Positions 34,403 through 46,843 of a DNA stretch of 64,000 bases are shown here, in pieces. Numbering within the stretch: the first letter of the stretch is position 1; the number at the start of each line of letters is the position of its first letter. The stretch comes from Nyssa sinensis (taxonomy: Eukaryota; Streptophyta; Magnoliopsida; Cornales; Nyssaceae): NCBI GenBank assembly GCA_008638375.1, contig CM018047.1:50352679-50416678 (forward strand), read 5' to 3'. The translations under genes and the position numbers were made by a program. The notes below the pieces were generated by a model, which was not told the DNA's origin, did not search any database, and was given only the letters and a program-made list of their open reading frames with translations.

Positions 34403-35662
34403 ACATTGGAAGAATTAGAAAATAGAACAGCACATAATAGGAGATTAGAAAATTTTTATCAAAATGAAATAACTATTAAAAGCCTAAAGTATTTGAAAAA
34501 AAACTTTTCTGCACCTAAATACTAGAAAACATATAGCTAGATAATCACAAGTACTTAATTATATATCTACATTTAAAAATCTCTGTAAGAGTTGAACAAC
34601 AACCTGCTTTGACAAGACCACAATCTAGTCTTTTTTCAGAACATCAAAATGCAAATGTGAGACATGGAAGGTATGAAACAAGAGGAGAAAAATCAACTAA
34701 ATATTACAAACATATAAACAAAGAGTGACAATAAGATTAGCAGAAGCCCAGGGAACCTAAGCATGGCCATGGTAGATTTGCTTTATTTTTAATTTTGTGG
34801 GGAAAATATCCCAAACGTCTTTGTCATGTATCACCTAATCAGTTAACTGACTTAGAAATGGTCAATCTCAAACTCAACTCAACAAGCCCTAATCCTACCT
34901 ACCAAAGTTCTGCAGCTATTAACTCAACTTAGAAATGGTCACACCCTAAACAATAATAAAATCATCACCCAAATGAAAACTAAACTTGAGCTCCCATTAA
35001 CATCAACCAGAATTTGCAAGATATGGACAATTTTGCCTCACTACTTTGATTTGGGTTTGAAATGTAGAAAAAGAAGAAACACTCGAGAGATGAAAGTGCC
35101 ACAGCACTCGAAAACTATTTTATCCTTTAGGGCCTCAAATAATTGAAAGTCGAGAAGAAAACAAAATATAATCCCGGACAGATAGAACAATCTTTAAGTT
35201 CAGGGGCATTTTAATTTATTTAATGAAACCGTAGAGAGCATTTCAGACCATGATTTGCAAATTCTCTATTGGCACCCAAAAGAGAAAAAAAAAAAAAAAT
35301 TGGATATGATTAGCCATTACAAGTAAATCACTCGATTGCACATAGGATATACAACATATTTTAATACTCTTTTGGATAATATCCGTTCTTATACATTCTT
35401 GAAAGTCCCGAGACAATAATTTTTTTTTTTAAACAAAACAATAAAAAAGTCCCCCTTAGAATTCCTCCAATTGCAACAGAAGACACAGAAGCATCAGTTT
35501 CTTAAAGCCCAAAATCACCGGGAGTTGATTCTTGAGAACCCCTTCCCATTATTATTTGTTTCAAAAGAAAAAAAAAAAGGAATTTCTTAACCTTCCAAAT
35601 GACTTCACAATAAAAAGTGCCACATCCTTCAAAATATACTACTTGTTTGGCATTCTCCTAGG
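34403..35662. other. No gene seen; probable 5' leader intron
   Basis: AT-rich sequence upstream of the EDM2 start codon with poly(A)/poly(T) runs. No domain-bearing ORF or repeat end was recognised. Confidence 0.5.
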
Positions 35663-36173
35663 CTAAGAAGCACCGACATGGATACGACATGACACAGATA
35701 CGCAGACACGACATTTCTCAAAAACATAGGACACATACGCAAGGGATAGGTTGAATATATATGTATTTTTATTTTTGATATGACCACATAATAAAAAAAA
35801 CTAACGTTATTTAATCCAAAGTGGTATAAAAAACACAAATTACAACAATATTATTAAGTTATCAAAATAAAATACAAATTTAGACACTTCGTCTTTAATC
35901 ATCAACATCAATAATCCAAGTTCCAAAATAATTTACTAACTACTACAAAGAACTTATATATGTATACATATAACCTAAAAAAGCACCAAAAAAAAGAGGA
36001 AATGGGAAAAATCTAAAAACAAAAACAAAAAATGTGTCCCAAACATGTCCAAAAAATTGTCCTAATGTGTCTGAAACGTGGCCGAAATTCAAAAAATTTG
36101 GGTACTCTTTTTTTCACTTGTCCGACACGTGTCCGACAAGAATACGAGAACCAAAATAGAGCGTCCATGCTTC
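35663..36173. mobile_element. 'GACACG' TIR element, copy 3, with possible 8-bp duplication
   Basis: Left end CTAAGAAGCACCGACATGG, right end CCATGCTTCATAA. Flanks CTCCTAGG (left) and CTCCTAAG (right) may be an 8-bp target duplication with one mismatch, which would point to the hAT superfamily. Confidence 0.55.
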
Positions 36174-36290
36174 ATAACTCCTAAGCACCATTGGCATTGC
36201 CCATGTTAAAACAAACAAAAGGAAATCAATAAAAATAACAAAACCAAAATGGCAATTGCAAAATCAATTGCTCCATAAGCTTAACCATTA

Positions 36291-36475
36291 ACCCCAAGGG
36301 GTTGGCCAAGTGGTAAAGACTTGAGGATTAAAATTCAAGGTCTCGAGTTCGGGTCTCCCTTGGGGCCACTGGAGTTTTGCCCGGTCGTTAACTTCAAGAC
36401 CCTGGGATTTGTCGAGGTGCGCGCAAGCTGGCCCAGACACCCAGTTATCAAAAAATTAAATAAATAAATAATGGA
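36291..36475 (+). mobile_element. tRNA-derived SINE
   Basis: An A-box-like TGGCCAAGTGG (about 36303-36313) and B-box-like GAGTTCGGGTCT (about 36345-36356) are spaced as in RNA polymerase III promoters. The body ends GGTGCGCGCAAGCTGGCCC and the 3' tail is A-rich (AAAAAATTAAATAAATAAATAA). Head and tail resemble the plant Au-SINE type; that family assignment is from memory. About 180 bp, no ORF. Confidence 0.75.
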
Positions 36476-36477
36476 AC

Positions 36478-36728
36478 AGCAATGTATATTGAGCTCTCAA
36501 CACTCCCTCTCACGTGTGACCTCAGATTCGAAAGTGGAAAAGCAAAGAAATCACTTGCAAACATGGAGCAAAAGAGTGCAATCTTGCACAAACAAACAAA
36601 CAAAAAATAAATGCAAATAGAGAAACTTGAACTCAAAATCTCTCATAACCAAGACTTTGTTACCATGTTAAACAACTAGCTGTTCTAAAAGCTTAAGATA
36701 GCCAACAATGTATGTCAAGCTCTCAACA
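36478..36728 (-). mobile_element. TRIM-like element, copy 5
   Basis: Minus orientation. A truncated 3' LTR (36478-36502) and a 5' LTR (36666-36728), which begins TGTTGAGAGCTTGACATAC on the minus strand. ACACTCCCTCTCACGTG is the reverse of the purine tract, and TACCATGTTA is the reverse of the LTR/primer-site junction. Confidence 0.7.
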
Positions 36729-36922
36729 ATAATAAAGCAACAAGTAAAGTGCCTTCATCATTGACCTTGCAAATAATGCACTAACCAGTGTCCAGATGTC
36801 AAAAGTCAGGATTTCGTCCAAAATTGTTGTCCACCCAAAAGAGAGCAACACAGAAGGAAAAAGATCAATTGAAAATGCAGCATTTCTGTCACCCACTGCA
36901 GTGAGTTATGTTAGAATTAAAT

Positions 36923-38215
36923 CAATCTTTTTTATCGGTAAAAGATAATCGTACTATATAAAAGGCACCCGAGTAGGGCAAGCCAAAATTACAAAAGGGG
37001 GGGACCGATTACAAAAATTAAAGCCTAAAATCACCCCCAAAAAATCTATAAGCTTACATAAATACGTTGGGAATTCTTCCTTAATCAAAAAACAAAAGAG
37101 TTCACAAAAAGTTATCCTTGAAACTCCAAGGGGTTAATTCAACCCCTTCAAAAAATTCTCCTATTTCTCTCCCACCAGAAGCACCACACAAGGCATAATG
37201 GAGCCATCCTCCATGCCATCCTCAACTCCATACACCTCCAACCCAAAAAATCTCCTTAATAGAGGCCAATATCACCCAAAAACAACCAAAAAGAGGAAGT
37301 AACAAATTCCAAGCGTCTTTCGCCATCTTGCAATGAACAAGGAATTGATCTACCGTCTCTTCATCCTCTTTACACATACAATAACGACTCAGAAAATAAA
37401 ATCCTCTCCTCTAAAGATTATCAGCCGTACGAATAACTCCTCAAGTTATCAACCAAGCAAAAAATGCATCTTTAATTGGGACTCTGGACTTCAAATTAAC
37501 CTACAAAGGAAAGACTTATCCTTACTGTTGAGAGCTCGATATGCATTGTTGGTCCATTCTCTAACAACTTAAGTTTTTGAAGTAATTAGTTGAATAACAT
37601 GGTGTCAGAGCCTTGGTTGTAGGAGGTCTTAGATTCAAGCCTCTCCATTAGCATTTATTCCCCGTTTAGTTTGTTTGTGAAAAATTGCACTTTGTTCTGT
37701 TTCGTGTTTGTTTGTGGTTTGTGTCTCCCCACATAAGAGTTTGGGGTCGCACGTGAGGGGAGTGTTGAGAGGTTGATATACATTGGTGACCCATTCTCTG
37801 ATAGCTTAAGCTTTTGGAGTAATTAGTTGCTTAACACTTCCCATTCACCAACCTCCTATAAAAAGATTGGACGGTGAACTAACTGTCATTGTTCACTGTC
37901 CATCGAATTGTATCCTCCCTCCCCTCACTCAACCCAACACTATTCAATAACGTCATCAACTCACCCACCTCCCCTAACTCCCAATCATAGAAGTTTCTCC
38001 TAAAACAAGGACTCCAAAATCCTTTGCCACCCCCCCCCCCCCTCCAGCACAACCATACAATCCGCCACCAATGCCTCTGTTCAAGGCTATATTGTAAAGA
38101 TTAGCAAATTTCACCTTCAAAGCACCATCACCATACCAAGGATCCACCCAAAACTTCACTCCAAGCTCTCCCCTGCCTCAAACTGAAAACACTAGACAAA
38201 CCTATCCCTTCCTTT
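36923..38215 (-). mobile_element. LINE 3' fragment interrupted by a TRIM
   Basis: Minus-strand text of LINE ORF2: VKFWVDPWYGDGALKVKFAN (about 38163-38100), then after the TRIM the zinc-binding tail and a noncoding 3' end. The T-run near 36930 is the poly(A) end on the minus strand. Many stops and shifts. Confidence 0.7.
37526..37836 (+). mobile_element. TRIM-like element, copy 6
   Basis: LTRs at 37526-37599 and 37763-37836 begin TGTTGAGAG and end AACA. Primer site TGGTGTCAGAGCC is one base off the family type. Flanks CTTAC/CTTCC look like a decayed 5-bp duplication. It splits a minus-strand LINE into two colinear parts. Confidence 0.8.
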
Positions 38216-38309
38216 TTGAAAAGTTCAAATTTAAATCAACAAGCACAGACCATGCCAAAATTATTTAATAATGATGTGGATGTAAAATAAAGAACTCCTT
38301 TTTATGAAG

Positions 38310-39800
38310 AATTAAGTATGGTGTGAATAAGAGTAATCATCCACAATAATAATAATCACACATATAGAAGGCAGAAAGATTTATAATAGGAAAAACCTTT
38401 CAAAACAGAATTTAAAAAAACCCGTTGTCGCCAATCCACTAGCAAGTAAATCCAAAACAAGCATACAAAGTGTTGGATTATGTAGGATTACTTGGAAGGG
38501 TAGTTTTGTATTTTTATCCTTTCAATAATATAACTACATGAAAGAGGGCAATGTTGTTTTTCGTTCTTGACTCTCTCTGGAATTTTTCTTCTCCTCTCTT
38601 CTCTTCTTTCTCCATTCTTTAACCCTTAAATCAAAATAATAAATCTTTCAACTCAAAGATTATGATCAAGGAAACTAACCTACCCAAATCGCATGAGCGG
38701 TACCACTAGCCCACTTACCAATCCATATGATCTTCACTTGATCAGTCCCAATTGGCTTCACTACTAGAAGCGACACAAACCACAACCATTATCATGGATT
38801 CACAAAGAACATATCAACTATGTGCAAGTCACATGCAATGATTGAGTGTCATGTGTTGTATCTCTAAACAAGAGCTTATCCAAGAGACCTCCCCAATCTC
38901 TTACTCTCAACTATATAGACTTGATTAGAAAACTCGCATAAAATTTTGTAGAGAAAAATATGACAATATTTTTTTATGCATAAAAAAAATTTATTAATAT
39001 TAACAAGGAGCCCAAGAAGGGTAACCCATATAAAAAAATAAAAATAAAAATAAATAAAAAAGGTGTTGGCTACAAAAATCAAAGCCTAACCACTTTCCCA
39101 ATACAAAATTTCATGCTTAACACACACAAGAAACATTGGGTTCTTTACATTAGCAACCTTGAAATCATAGGGTTACTTGAAATTCAGTACAAAATGCAAA
39201 AAATACAAGCTTCAAACGAATTCTTTGTGCATTTGGACAAATGAGCAAAAATTTATGTCAAAAGTATTATCGTCCTATTTGAACAAAGCTTCCATGCATT
39301 CGAATGAGCATGCCTCTAGACAAGGAATGTTCGAACGAGTAGCCTTTTGTGCTGCTAGTTGTTTTGCACAAAACTATTAAAACACAAACATGAGTTCAAG
39401 GCTTCAAATGTCAATATCCTAAGGTTATTTTAGCCTATAGTCAAAACTAAAATACTTAAGTTCATTGTATGAATTAAACTCATACCCTAAACAAAATTTA
39501 AGGTAAACCACTCACTAAAAAAATGCAATGCATGAGTGAAACTTACCTGACTGCACACAATTTTGAAGCACTGTTGATATTCAATTAGCAAATATATGCT
39601 TCAAAATTGCATTGTAGTCAATCAAGCTTTTCAAGTCTTCAATGGTGCTCTCAATACGCTTATGCAACCCGACTAAGCTTAACGAAAACAAACACTGTTT
39701 TGGACAGAATTGCCAGCACAAAAAATGAGCAAAACATTTTTCCTCACACTCACTAAATAATCAACTGAAGACCTGGCTGGGGAGGACCGAATCCTTGAGC
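38310..39800. repeat. Unclassified dispersed repeat, copy 2
   Basis: See 11965-13930 for the shared landmarks. A pyrimidine-rich block at 38468-38640 starting TGTTGGATTATG looks LTR-like but no partner or duplication was found. Confidence 0.3.
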
Positions 39801-40155
39801 ACTCCAAATTTAGTCTCCTCTCTAGTCTATCAATTAAGCTCCAGTTTATATAAAGCAGAATCCTAGTAAGTCCATTTTACCACCCTAAAGACATTTTTTT
39901 TCTGCTCTTTTTTTGCAGCTATAGCATGAAGATCAAACAATGAATTATGTGAAGGGACCTTGCCACACCAAAATTCCCAAAACCTAGCCTATCCATTGCC
40001 CTCCCAATTCTAATTGCCATTTGAAAATCTCCCCCTTTTTTTGGAATGTTTTTCTCAAATACAATAATGATCCCCATAGTTACAAATGTTTTTACCTTAA
40101 TTTGCAAACTCCATATTCAAAAAGTGGTGATCGTCCATATCTCCCTGATCATTCC

Positions 40156-40424
40156 AGTTAAGCAACACCAATTGCTCTAAAAACTCAAGTTGTTAGAGAA
40201 TGGACTAACAAGTCACTCCCCCTCACATGTAACCCCAAACTCGCACATGGAGAAGCAAAGAAACCACAGACAAATGCAAAGTAAAAAATAATGCAAATGC
40301 AAACGAATAATAAATTCAAATAGAGAGACTTGAATTCAAAACCTCTTATAACTAAGGTTTCGGTACCATGTTAAGCAATCAATTGCTAAAAAAGCTTAAG
40401 CTGTTAGAAAATGGGTAAACAATT
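40156..40424 (-). mobile_element. TRIM-like element, copy 7
   Basis: Minus orientation with two LTR-like ends (about 40156-40207 and 40370-40424), both sharing GTTAAGCAA...CAATTGCT and AAGC/CAAGTTGTTAGA. ACTCCCCCTCACATG is the reversed purine tract. Both LTRs are shortened. Confidence 0.65.
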
Positions 40425-42484
40425 CAAACCTCCACTGTTGCTTCTTAAGCAAATCCCCATTCATAAATATTTATAACTCAAGGCCCCTCATGTTGTTTGC
40501 CTCTAAAAAGATAATATTCTAGGCAACACAATGTGGTAAACACCCCATTCCTCCCCGTAAAAAGTCTCTTTAAGTCTCATTAGAATATTCACAACCAAAC
40601 ATGGAATTTGAAACGAGACTCAGATGCAAAAGCTAACAGATAAAGCTTTCACTTCTCAGTAATGCTATTGTATGTTTTTTTCTTTTCTTTTTTCCCTTTA
40701 TTTTTTTGGGATTTAGAACTGTTACATCTTCAGAATTAGATCATCAATACCACTACATCAAGAAAACTGTCTGTTCTCTAACTTGGCTTCTAATTGTGAA
40801 GAGCCACATTAATTATTATCTTGAAACACACAGCAACTGGTCCCTGCCACTTAAATAAACAGCCATGTGTCCATATCTGCTACCTAACTGCTCTATCTCA
40901 GTCTTTCACCATAACTACCCAATAAAATCCCTCCACAAACATTGCAACTCATGAAACAACTGGGACAAGAAAGCATATAAACTCACTTCTCCATCAATCT
41001 TATTTCAGCCTAATTCTTGGAAATTTTCCCCACTGCCCCTCTTTTCACAGCTATTCAAAAATCATTTTTGGGTTGCATTACCTATCATCAGTGGCAGATC
41101 AAAAAATTATAGCTAGGGGAAGAAATTAAGTATAAGAATTTAAGAGACTCTTATCAAAATTCAAAGAAAATAATAATAATTGGGGAGAGGGGAGGGACAA
41201 CTATTTTTTAAAGAATTCTAATGAAAATAGTAGCAAAAGAATAGATTTCTCAAATTTTTGTGGGGCCAAACCCCGGGGTTCTGTCAGTGCCTGTCATCAT
41301 AAACATGGTGTGTACCCCTTCTAGTATATTTATGAGCAAGGCTTGAGTAGGTGAATACTGTTACTTCTTTCTTTTTTGGGAGTTGGTGAATCCCTTTACT
41401 TTATTCAACTTTATATACATAAAAATGTGGCAGTTACTCCCTAGAGGAGCCTAACCAATGCTGGTTAAATGACAGAGAAAATTAATTTGAGCATCAAATC
41501 AGAGTTGGCGGAATTTTAGTTACTCATAGGGGTACTTTACTAACTTAGAACTTAGAAATGCCCGTTGAGAATAAGGAAGAAGCAATAATAAATACAAGAT
41601 TATAAATTTGATATAGCAATTTTCACTTCAACGAGGAAAAAAAAACTACGAATCATTCGAACCCACAATCAAAACTCAAACTCAATGTCAACACTGAAAA
41701 AGACAGCAATCTACTAGAAGGCCACCAACACTGGTATAGATTCTAGGCGAACACCCATGTGAGTCTGTTGGAATCCTTAATAACTAAAAAAAAAAAAAAA
41801 ACACAAATTAATGTGGCCTAATATTTACAAATACAAATTCAGACACACATATTGATTTGACAACATCTTCCACAACATTCACCTGACTAACACCTATGAG
41901 AAATTATAAGATTTTGATTATTAGAAAATCAGAATTTGACACATAACCCCAACTATCCCTCTAGATGGCATCAAATTAACCAATGTGCTACAACGGTTTT
42001 GGCCCCAACTTCTGCAAGACTGCAACATAACAACATGCAAATATACAGTGGCGGATCAAAATATGAAGATTCTGGGAGCCAATTACTAATTTAAGAAATA
42101 TATATCCATAGAAAATAGTACTAAGAAATCAAATTCTCAAAACTTTGGGGGCCATGCGCCGATGCCCCATGTGTATCATCCACCCCATACATATATAAAT
42201 ATACATGCACGTACAAGCAAGTCTATATTTGTCGTCTTTCTGTGTATGTGAGTTCAAGAAAGATATTCTTCGCTTTCTCCTAAGAAAAACCTGTGGAGAG
42301 AGAGAACCAGAGCACCCAAAACTAGTTGAGAACCAAATAAGTTAAAGAAAACAGAGTTTCCACTGGAATACAACGGGTCAACGAGAAAGATAAGAGAAGG
42401 CATCATCACTACATTTCCAACCTTCAAAACCGAAAATTCACATAAATAAGCTCACAAAAGCCGCAATAAAGATCAGAGATAAAA
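40425..42484. other. No gene seen
   Basis: AT-rich sequence with poly(A) runs and two short phrases of the GTGGCGGATCAAAA type (near 41093 and 42049) that may be ends of old repeats. Nothing supports a gene. Confidence 0.5.
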
Positions 42485-42489
42485 CATAC

Positions 42490-42700
42490 CAAAATTTCTT
42501 CCGAGTGTAGAGCTCAAAACGTAGAATCTGAACAAAAACCAAGAGTACACTGATAAAGATAATGCAAACCCTCGAAAGAGTTGAAACTTCGGGGGGAAGA
42601 GAAACTGGTTCTATCTACCACCCTCCCTATCTGAGAATGCCATTTGCCAAATATCAGGAAACACAAAGTTCGTGAGAGAAAATGTACGTGCTCTGTTTCT
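42490..42700 (-). promoter_or_regulatory. Candidate 5'-UTR exon and promoter side of the EDM2-like gene
   Basis: On the minus strand, a stretch more mixed in base use than its surroundings ends at TTTTG followed by a consensus GTATGT donor (42485-42489). Just upstream of the EDM2 start codon lies an AATGTAG acceptor (34401-34402) that leaves 18 nt of leader before the ATG. Joining the two would give a noncoding first exon and an 8.1-kb leader intron. The 5' boundary near 42700 is a guess. This is inference from splice signals and position only. Confidence 0.4.
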
Positions 42701-44205
42701 GACATTTATGGTAATGAAGTTGTTACTTTATTCATATTTTGATTCTGTGGAGAGGATGGGCTTTTGTTTTATTCCCATGATTGGGTTGGGCCTCCTGCCA
42801 GTTTGCTTTTGAATAAGCCCATTTAAGACGTCCCCCACCCCATCCATCTTCATCGAAGTTATATGGTTTCAAGTCTCTGCGCTCGCAAGTCCGCAATTTA
42901 ATTTGCACACGTCGAGTTTTAAAAATACCACTTAAAGAAGGGTGAAAATGGAATTTAAAATTAATTTTAATACAAGAGAGCCAAACTCTTAACTTTTGAA
43001 AAAATTTTAAATAAAAATTATATTTTGAAACTTTTGGGAGGGCCATTGCCTTCCTTAGCCCTCCTTGAAACAATCACTGGTTGATGGTCAATCTTTGCAT
43101 AATCATCAAATGGTATTCTCTTAAAAGTCATGTCTTAGGAGAGTTTCCTTGAAATTTAGCTTGTTACAATTCGAAATTCAACCTCTGTGAATTTTCAAAT
43201 AGAGATTGACATTGTCATCTAAATAAATCGTACAAAATCAAATGAATTGTATTTAATCAGTACAAATTTTTATTTTTAAACAAATATGAAAGTTAAACCT
43301 ATGCAATTCATTTGATAATAAATACGACTTCATCATCTATTATCAAGATACTCTCGGAGTATAGTTTTCATAATCTTGCAAGTCTGGCAACATTGTGTAA
43401 CACTATCATATTGTTCAACATAACACTAAGTTATAATATTATCTTGAAGTTGCACAAAGCAAAACATGTCACTAGTTCCTTTCTGTCACATTCACTACTT
43501 TCTTTACTTATTTGTATCACATGAAAAATTGTTTATAATTTTGTAGTAAACTAACTTAAACTCAATAAGTAAATTTTTAACTCTGTCATGGGCTAAGAAA
43601 TGTTATATGAACAAAGTGGCAATCACAAAATTTTTGAGTTTTAACTAAGGTAAACCATTAGTGCAGAGTTGCACAATTCCACACAAGGTTCTCAAATGCA
43701 AATATGATCGATAACAAAGTCAACAAATTATCAAATTAACAAATACAACCTTTAGTTGCCAAATTTAAATATAGGAAATCAATTAAAACACAAGGATGTG
43801 CACGAGGAACGAATGTCAATATTACGACAAAGTTAATCGACAACAAAAGATGTAGTTCAAATACTTAACTTTACAAATATCAACAAATAAGATAAAGAAT
43901 TGATCACAAATCGGTCATAAAAAATTATTCAGCTGAACCCATAAGAAAATTGAAACATAAGATACCATCAACACAAAGGGCCTGGCTACCTCTATACTAT
44001 GTGTATCTAGGTATATCGCTTCACATCATTAGATTGTCATGAATAGCATCAAGAGTTCTTAAATAGATATCACATATTGTCCTTATCAAGTACCAAAATG
44101 TCAAGTCTCATAACCTAACATAGGCCAAAAGGCCATTACCATCTAAAGATACATAGGGGCATTGTGTTTAACACAATCCCGATTACACACAAAAGGGTTC
44201 AGAAT
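42701..44205. other. No gene seen
   Basis: Begins with what would be the EDM2 promoter side if the 5'-UTR exon is right. No clear TATA box, domain-bearing ORF or element end was recognised. Confidence 0.45.
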
Positions 44206-44208
44206 AAA

Positions 44209-44380
44209 TAGATCATAGATATTCATAACATAGAAAATCACAATAGACCACAAAGATCCAACAATGAGTCACAATAGCTCATAGATATCTACATATAGGG
44301 AATCACAATAGATTATAAATATCAACAACACAGGGAATCACAATAAATTACAAATATCCACATCATAAAGAGTCACCATA
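44209..44380. repeat. Decayed minisatellite, unit about 31-35 bp, five copies
   Basis: Successive units each end in (A/G)TCAC(A/C)AT, and most begin AGATYATARATAT or a variant: starts near 44211, 44246, 44277, 44311 and 44346. Confidence 0.7.
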
Positions 44381-45640
44381 TATATAGGGTTGTGGATTTA
44401 AAGCAAATATTAGAAGCACATCTGAAAGAATAGATCATTGATAACTATAAAAAAAAAAAAAATGCTCATAATGACAGCATAAGAAATCTCACACTTTAGA
44501 GTTCAGGTTTACTTATCTTAGGTTCTTAGCATGTCATTTTCCATATTTGTTCCTATAGCAAGTATCCCTTTTAGTTATTATCCCCTTCTTGAACCTTTTG
44601 TGATCCTAAAATCATGAATGAAAATACATTTGATACTGAATCAACATATATCTTAACTCAAAAAAACATCTATTTAATGTTTTAATTTCTTTTTGAACTT
44701 AGTTTGATTAATTAAGAGGTCCTTAGATTTTTATATTTCCTGATGCTTTCCAAATTTATGTTATAGCATATGTAGCCATTTAAGGCATTGGTCATTTTAG
44801 CCTTTAATGACCCTTATTATTTGGCATTTGATTTGCCTAAACATTCTTCATTTTTTAGTTCAGAATGTCTTTAAACATTAGGGTAAGTCCCCATTTTACT
44901 TTCTGAGTTCATCTAGTTGCTTAATTAAGCTCTAGGAGTATTATGATAATTTTATTATTATTGTTCTGTATCTTTAGCTATCTAATTAACTTAAACATGG
45001 TTTATTTTTTTACTCAGAGACTTTTAGAAACATTGGTTTGAGTCCCTCTACATTTTTATACTCTTCTGATACCTTAATTGTTGCAAAGGATACATTTGAA
45101 ATTATTCTAATTCTGGTTCCATATTTTTGTGATCTAGTTTGATGAAACAAAACTCCTTGTTAAGTCTAAAGCATCGAGAATAGTCAAAATAGATTCTCTT
45201 TGAAATTAATTTGTCTTTAGCCATAACTAGAGGCATTATTGTAATTATATATTTAATGTATTTAATTTTTTGACTTGAAAATCTGTTGTACTTTTTCAAT
45301 ATAATAAATATTAAATTATATAATAAAACACAATACAATCTAAAATAAATTCTCAGAATGGGAGTTTATATAAAACAAGAATCTATGTAATTATAAAACT
45401 ATAAACGCACACATTATGTATATAAAATTATATGAAACAAAATATAATTGGATAAAGTTAGCCTATGAATCTGCGAGGCGTGTAATCGCTGTCTTAAAAC
45501 TATTGTGTCTTCCTGCATGAATATTCAACTGGTCATTAGTGACTCCAAGATCCAATCAATTGCTCACAGCCACATTTCCTCAATTTCCACGTCCACCGGG
45601 AGATTATGAACCCATTTTATCATGTTGTCCAAAAAATAAC
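44381..45640. other. No gene seen
   Basis: AT-rich. Minus-strand open stretches at 45102-45338 and 45564-45746 show no domain. Confidence 0.45.
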
Positions 45641-45647
45641 TAAAGTC

Positions 45648-46154
45648 GGATAAATTACACTGACTTTTTCTAGGGTTTTTGACAATTATACTGATCTTCC
45701 CAGAGGTTTCTGAAATTGTACTCGCCTCCCCTACTTTACTTGACAATATACAGATACTCTCCTCTAGTCAATTTTTTTCTTTAAAATAACAAAATCGCTA
45801 TTTTATTATTTATTTTTACATTTATTTAATTTTGACTTATTTTTCTAACTTTTTTTATTATTTTATATAAAAATAAATTTAAGGTAAATAACTTATTTTT
45901 ATTTTTGTATAAAAACAAATTTAAATTTTGTATCAATATTTATTTAGAAAATAAAAAAACGTTGGTCAAAATTTAAAAAATTAAAAAAAAAAACATGAAA
46001 TAGACAATTTTGTCATTTTGAAAAAAAAATTGATTGGAAAGATATATTTGTATATCGTCAGGTAAAATAAGGGAGATCAGTGTAATTTTATAAACCTAAA
46101 AAAAAGTCAGTATAATTATTAGAAATTTCAAGGAAAGTATGTGTAATTTATCCA
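45648..46154. mobile_element. MITE with about 150-bp terminal inverted repeats
   Basis: Starts GGATAAATTACACTGACTTT and ends GTGTAATTTATCC. The arms pair over about 150 bp (for example GACAATATACAGATA left and TATCGTCAGG right in reverse). The ACTGATC/GAGGTTTCTGAAATTGTAC text belongs to a repeat type common in plants. No convincing target duplication. Confidence 0.7.
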
Positions 46155-46444
46155 ATAAAATATGATTGAACAAAAGAAAGAAAAAAAAGAAAAAAGAAAA
46201 ATAAGTGAAAGATAAGAGGAAAATAGAGTTAGTTCACCACTTAGTTTCTGTGGTTTTTATAGACTTTTGTTCCAAAAAATCTTCCATGAAAATCTAAAAG
46301 AAGTTATAATTAACAGCTCATGATGACCAAGTCAAACTCACAAGATCTGTAAATAAATCTTGACACATATAAACATTACAGAAATTTTGGAACTTCCAAT
46401 AAAATATTATCAAAATATTTTAACAAATAGTGCATACTTAATTG

Positions 46445-46843
46445 ATATGTTTTCAGAATTTTAAAAATAGTCCGATTTATTTATTAGTATGCAAAGAATT
46501 AAAAATAATTTTTGTTTCAGGTATATTGATTTAAATAAATCAATTTATATAATGTTTGGTTTGAATTAAAATTTGATAGTTGCTCTTTAAAGTTAACCTT
46601 GGAATTCCGGGTGTAACATAAGTATAAATGAGTTTCCAAATAAATGATTTTTAAATCAATATACCTGAAACAAAAATTATTTCTAATTCTTTCGCATACT
46701 AATAAGTAAATCGGACTATTTTTAAAATTCTGAAAACATATATAATGTTTGGTTTGAATTAAAATTTGATAGTTGCTCTTTAAAGTTAACCTTGGAATTC
46801 CGGGTGTAACATTAGTATAAATGAGTTTTCAAATAAATGATTT
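46445..46843. repeat. Linked inverted and direct repeats
   Basis: Arm 1 (46445-46535) is the reverse complement of arm 2 (46650-46741). Unit A (46546-46650) lies between the arms, and a near-identical copy A' (46739-46843) lies directly after arm 2. So the order is arm, A, inverted arm, A'. No coding frame. Confidence 0.85.

Noticed and set aside
38468..38650. LTR-like block starting TGTTGGATTATG
   Set aside because: No partner LTR, primer site or target duplication was found, so not called a solo LTR.
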